From the NCBI GenBank assembly GCA_017526525.1, contig JAFXRG010000001.1:1-44399 (forward strand): a stretch of 44,399 bases of DNA, written 5' to 3'. The stretch comes from Clostridia bacterium (GTDB lineage Bacteria > Bacillota > Clostridia > Christensenellales > Aristaeellaceae). Position 1 is the stretch's first letter. The number at the start of each line of letters is the position of its first letter. The position numbers and the translations under genes were made by a program. Below the pieces are notes generated by a model, which searched no databases, had not been told where the DNA came from, and saw only the letters and a list, made by a program, of their open reading frames with translations. This document shows, in pieces, positions 44,013 through 44,399 of this stretch.

Positions 44013-44399
44013 TTAACTGATGCAAAAAGCTGCATACAGAGGAATTGCTTTGATATTGTTTTCCATTCCAAAGTTCTTTTCAGAAATACGAATAGCGTAT
44101 GCCGGATTGAACAGGTGCATGTACTCGTTCAGACTGGCTGATGTTACATGCTCACCGCTTTTGACTTCGACCGGGATCAGTTTCCCATCGATTGAAATGA
44201 TGAAATCAACTTCCTTGGTTCCTTTATCATTCCGCCAGAAATACGGCTTAAAGCCTGAACGTGTCAACTGCGTATTCACGTAGTTTTCAGTCATACCGCC
44301 CTTGAAATCTTCCAGTTCATCCTCCATATACAGCACATCTTCTGCGCGAAGATCTTTCTGCGCGCACAGCAGGCCTGTATCGGAAAGATAAATTTTAAA
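44013..44399 (-). CDS. C-terminal part of an AAA ATPase with DUF4143 domain (5' end outside window)
   Basis: The frame is open to the right edge, so only the last 128 residues are visible. 'KIYLSDTGLLCAQ', 'DFKGGMTENYVNTQLTRSGF' and 'YFWRNDKGTKEVDFIISIDG' followed by 'KLIPVEVKSG' are typical of the DUF4143 domain. This is a restriction-nuclease-like fold fused to an N-terminal AAA ATPase in proteins of about 400-450 residues. Their role is unclear; they are scattered in gut bacteria and often vary between strains. It is the first gene inside the proposed element bounded by the tRNA-Arg fragment, only about 60 bases away. Confidence 0.85.
   Translation of the reverse strand, partial: FKIYLSDTGLLCAQKDLRAEDVLYMEDELEDFKGGMTENYVNTQLTRSGFKPYFWRNDKGTKEVDFIISIDGKLIPVEVKSGEHVTSASLNEYMHLFNPAYAIRISEKNFGMENNIKAIPLYAAFCIS

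Overview
The window looks like a GC-rich chromosome segment of a gut or rumen member of the Clostridia. Evidence: AGGAGG-type ribosome binding sites before nearly every gene, sigma-A type promoters, an IspH-ribosomal protein S1 fusion beside cmk and plsC, an LCP-family envelope protein, an AbrB-like regulator and many plant- and storage-polysaccharide enzymes. A Christensenellales/Aristaeella-like bacterium would fit, but this is a guess from gene style, not a measured placement.

Layout. 1-2.1 kb (minus): a two-gene secreted unit, a TPR protein followed by a protein built of 17-residue Glu/Pro/Val repeats that runs off the left edge. 2.1-3.0 kb: a gene-poor scar with the C-terminal remnant of a large serine recombinase, then tRNA-Ser(CGA). 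3.0-8.0 kb: divergent GH43 and GH27 glycosidases; the GH27 gene leads an apparent operon with a secreted C39-like protein and an overlapping HTH gene. 8.1-9.3 kb: a CofE-like ligase. 9.4-14.1 kb: an MMPL/RND exporter, its secreted coiled-coil partner and a divergent TetR regulator. 14.1-18.5 kb (minus): a secreted DUF218 protein, then core genes cmk-plsC-ispH/rpsA. 18.7-20.9 kb (plus): AbrB-like regulator, YfbR-type nucleotidase, LCP protein. 20.9-26.4 kb (minus): flippase, MgtE with a long leader containing a small ORF, a small zinc-knuckle membrane protein, a Na/Pi cotransporter. 26.7-34.0 kb: GPH-type sugar symporter, PutP-type symporter, and a pectin-related set (PL26-like lyase, DUF1961 protein, esterase). 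34.1-36.6 kb: EAL phosphodiesterase and an amino-acid ABC permease, separated by a chimeric junction of two broken genes. 36.7-43.7 kb: glycogen branching enzyme, a frameshifted GH13 lipoprotein, DEAD-box helicase, GH16 lipoprotein, MBL-fold lipoprotein. 43.9-44.4 kb: the 3' half of a tRNA-Arg gene and the end of a DUF4143 ATPase, probably the edge of an integrated element.

Functional reading: the cell degrades pectin side chains, arabinans or xylans, galactosides, beta-glucans and alpha-glucans, takes up sugars and proline-like solutes with cation symporters, and makes glycogen. I see no complete new defence or mobile system. The observations most worth following are the MgtE leader peptide, the chimeric junction near 35,878 and the tRNA-Arg half-gene marking an island boundary.
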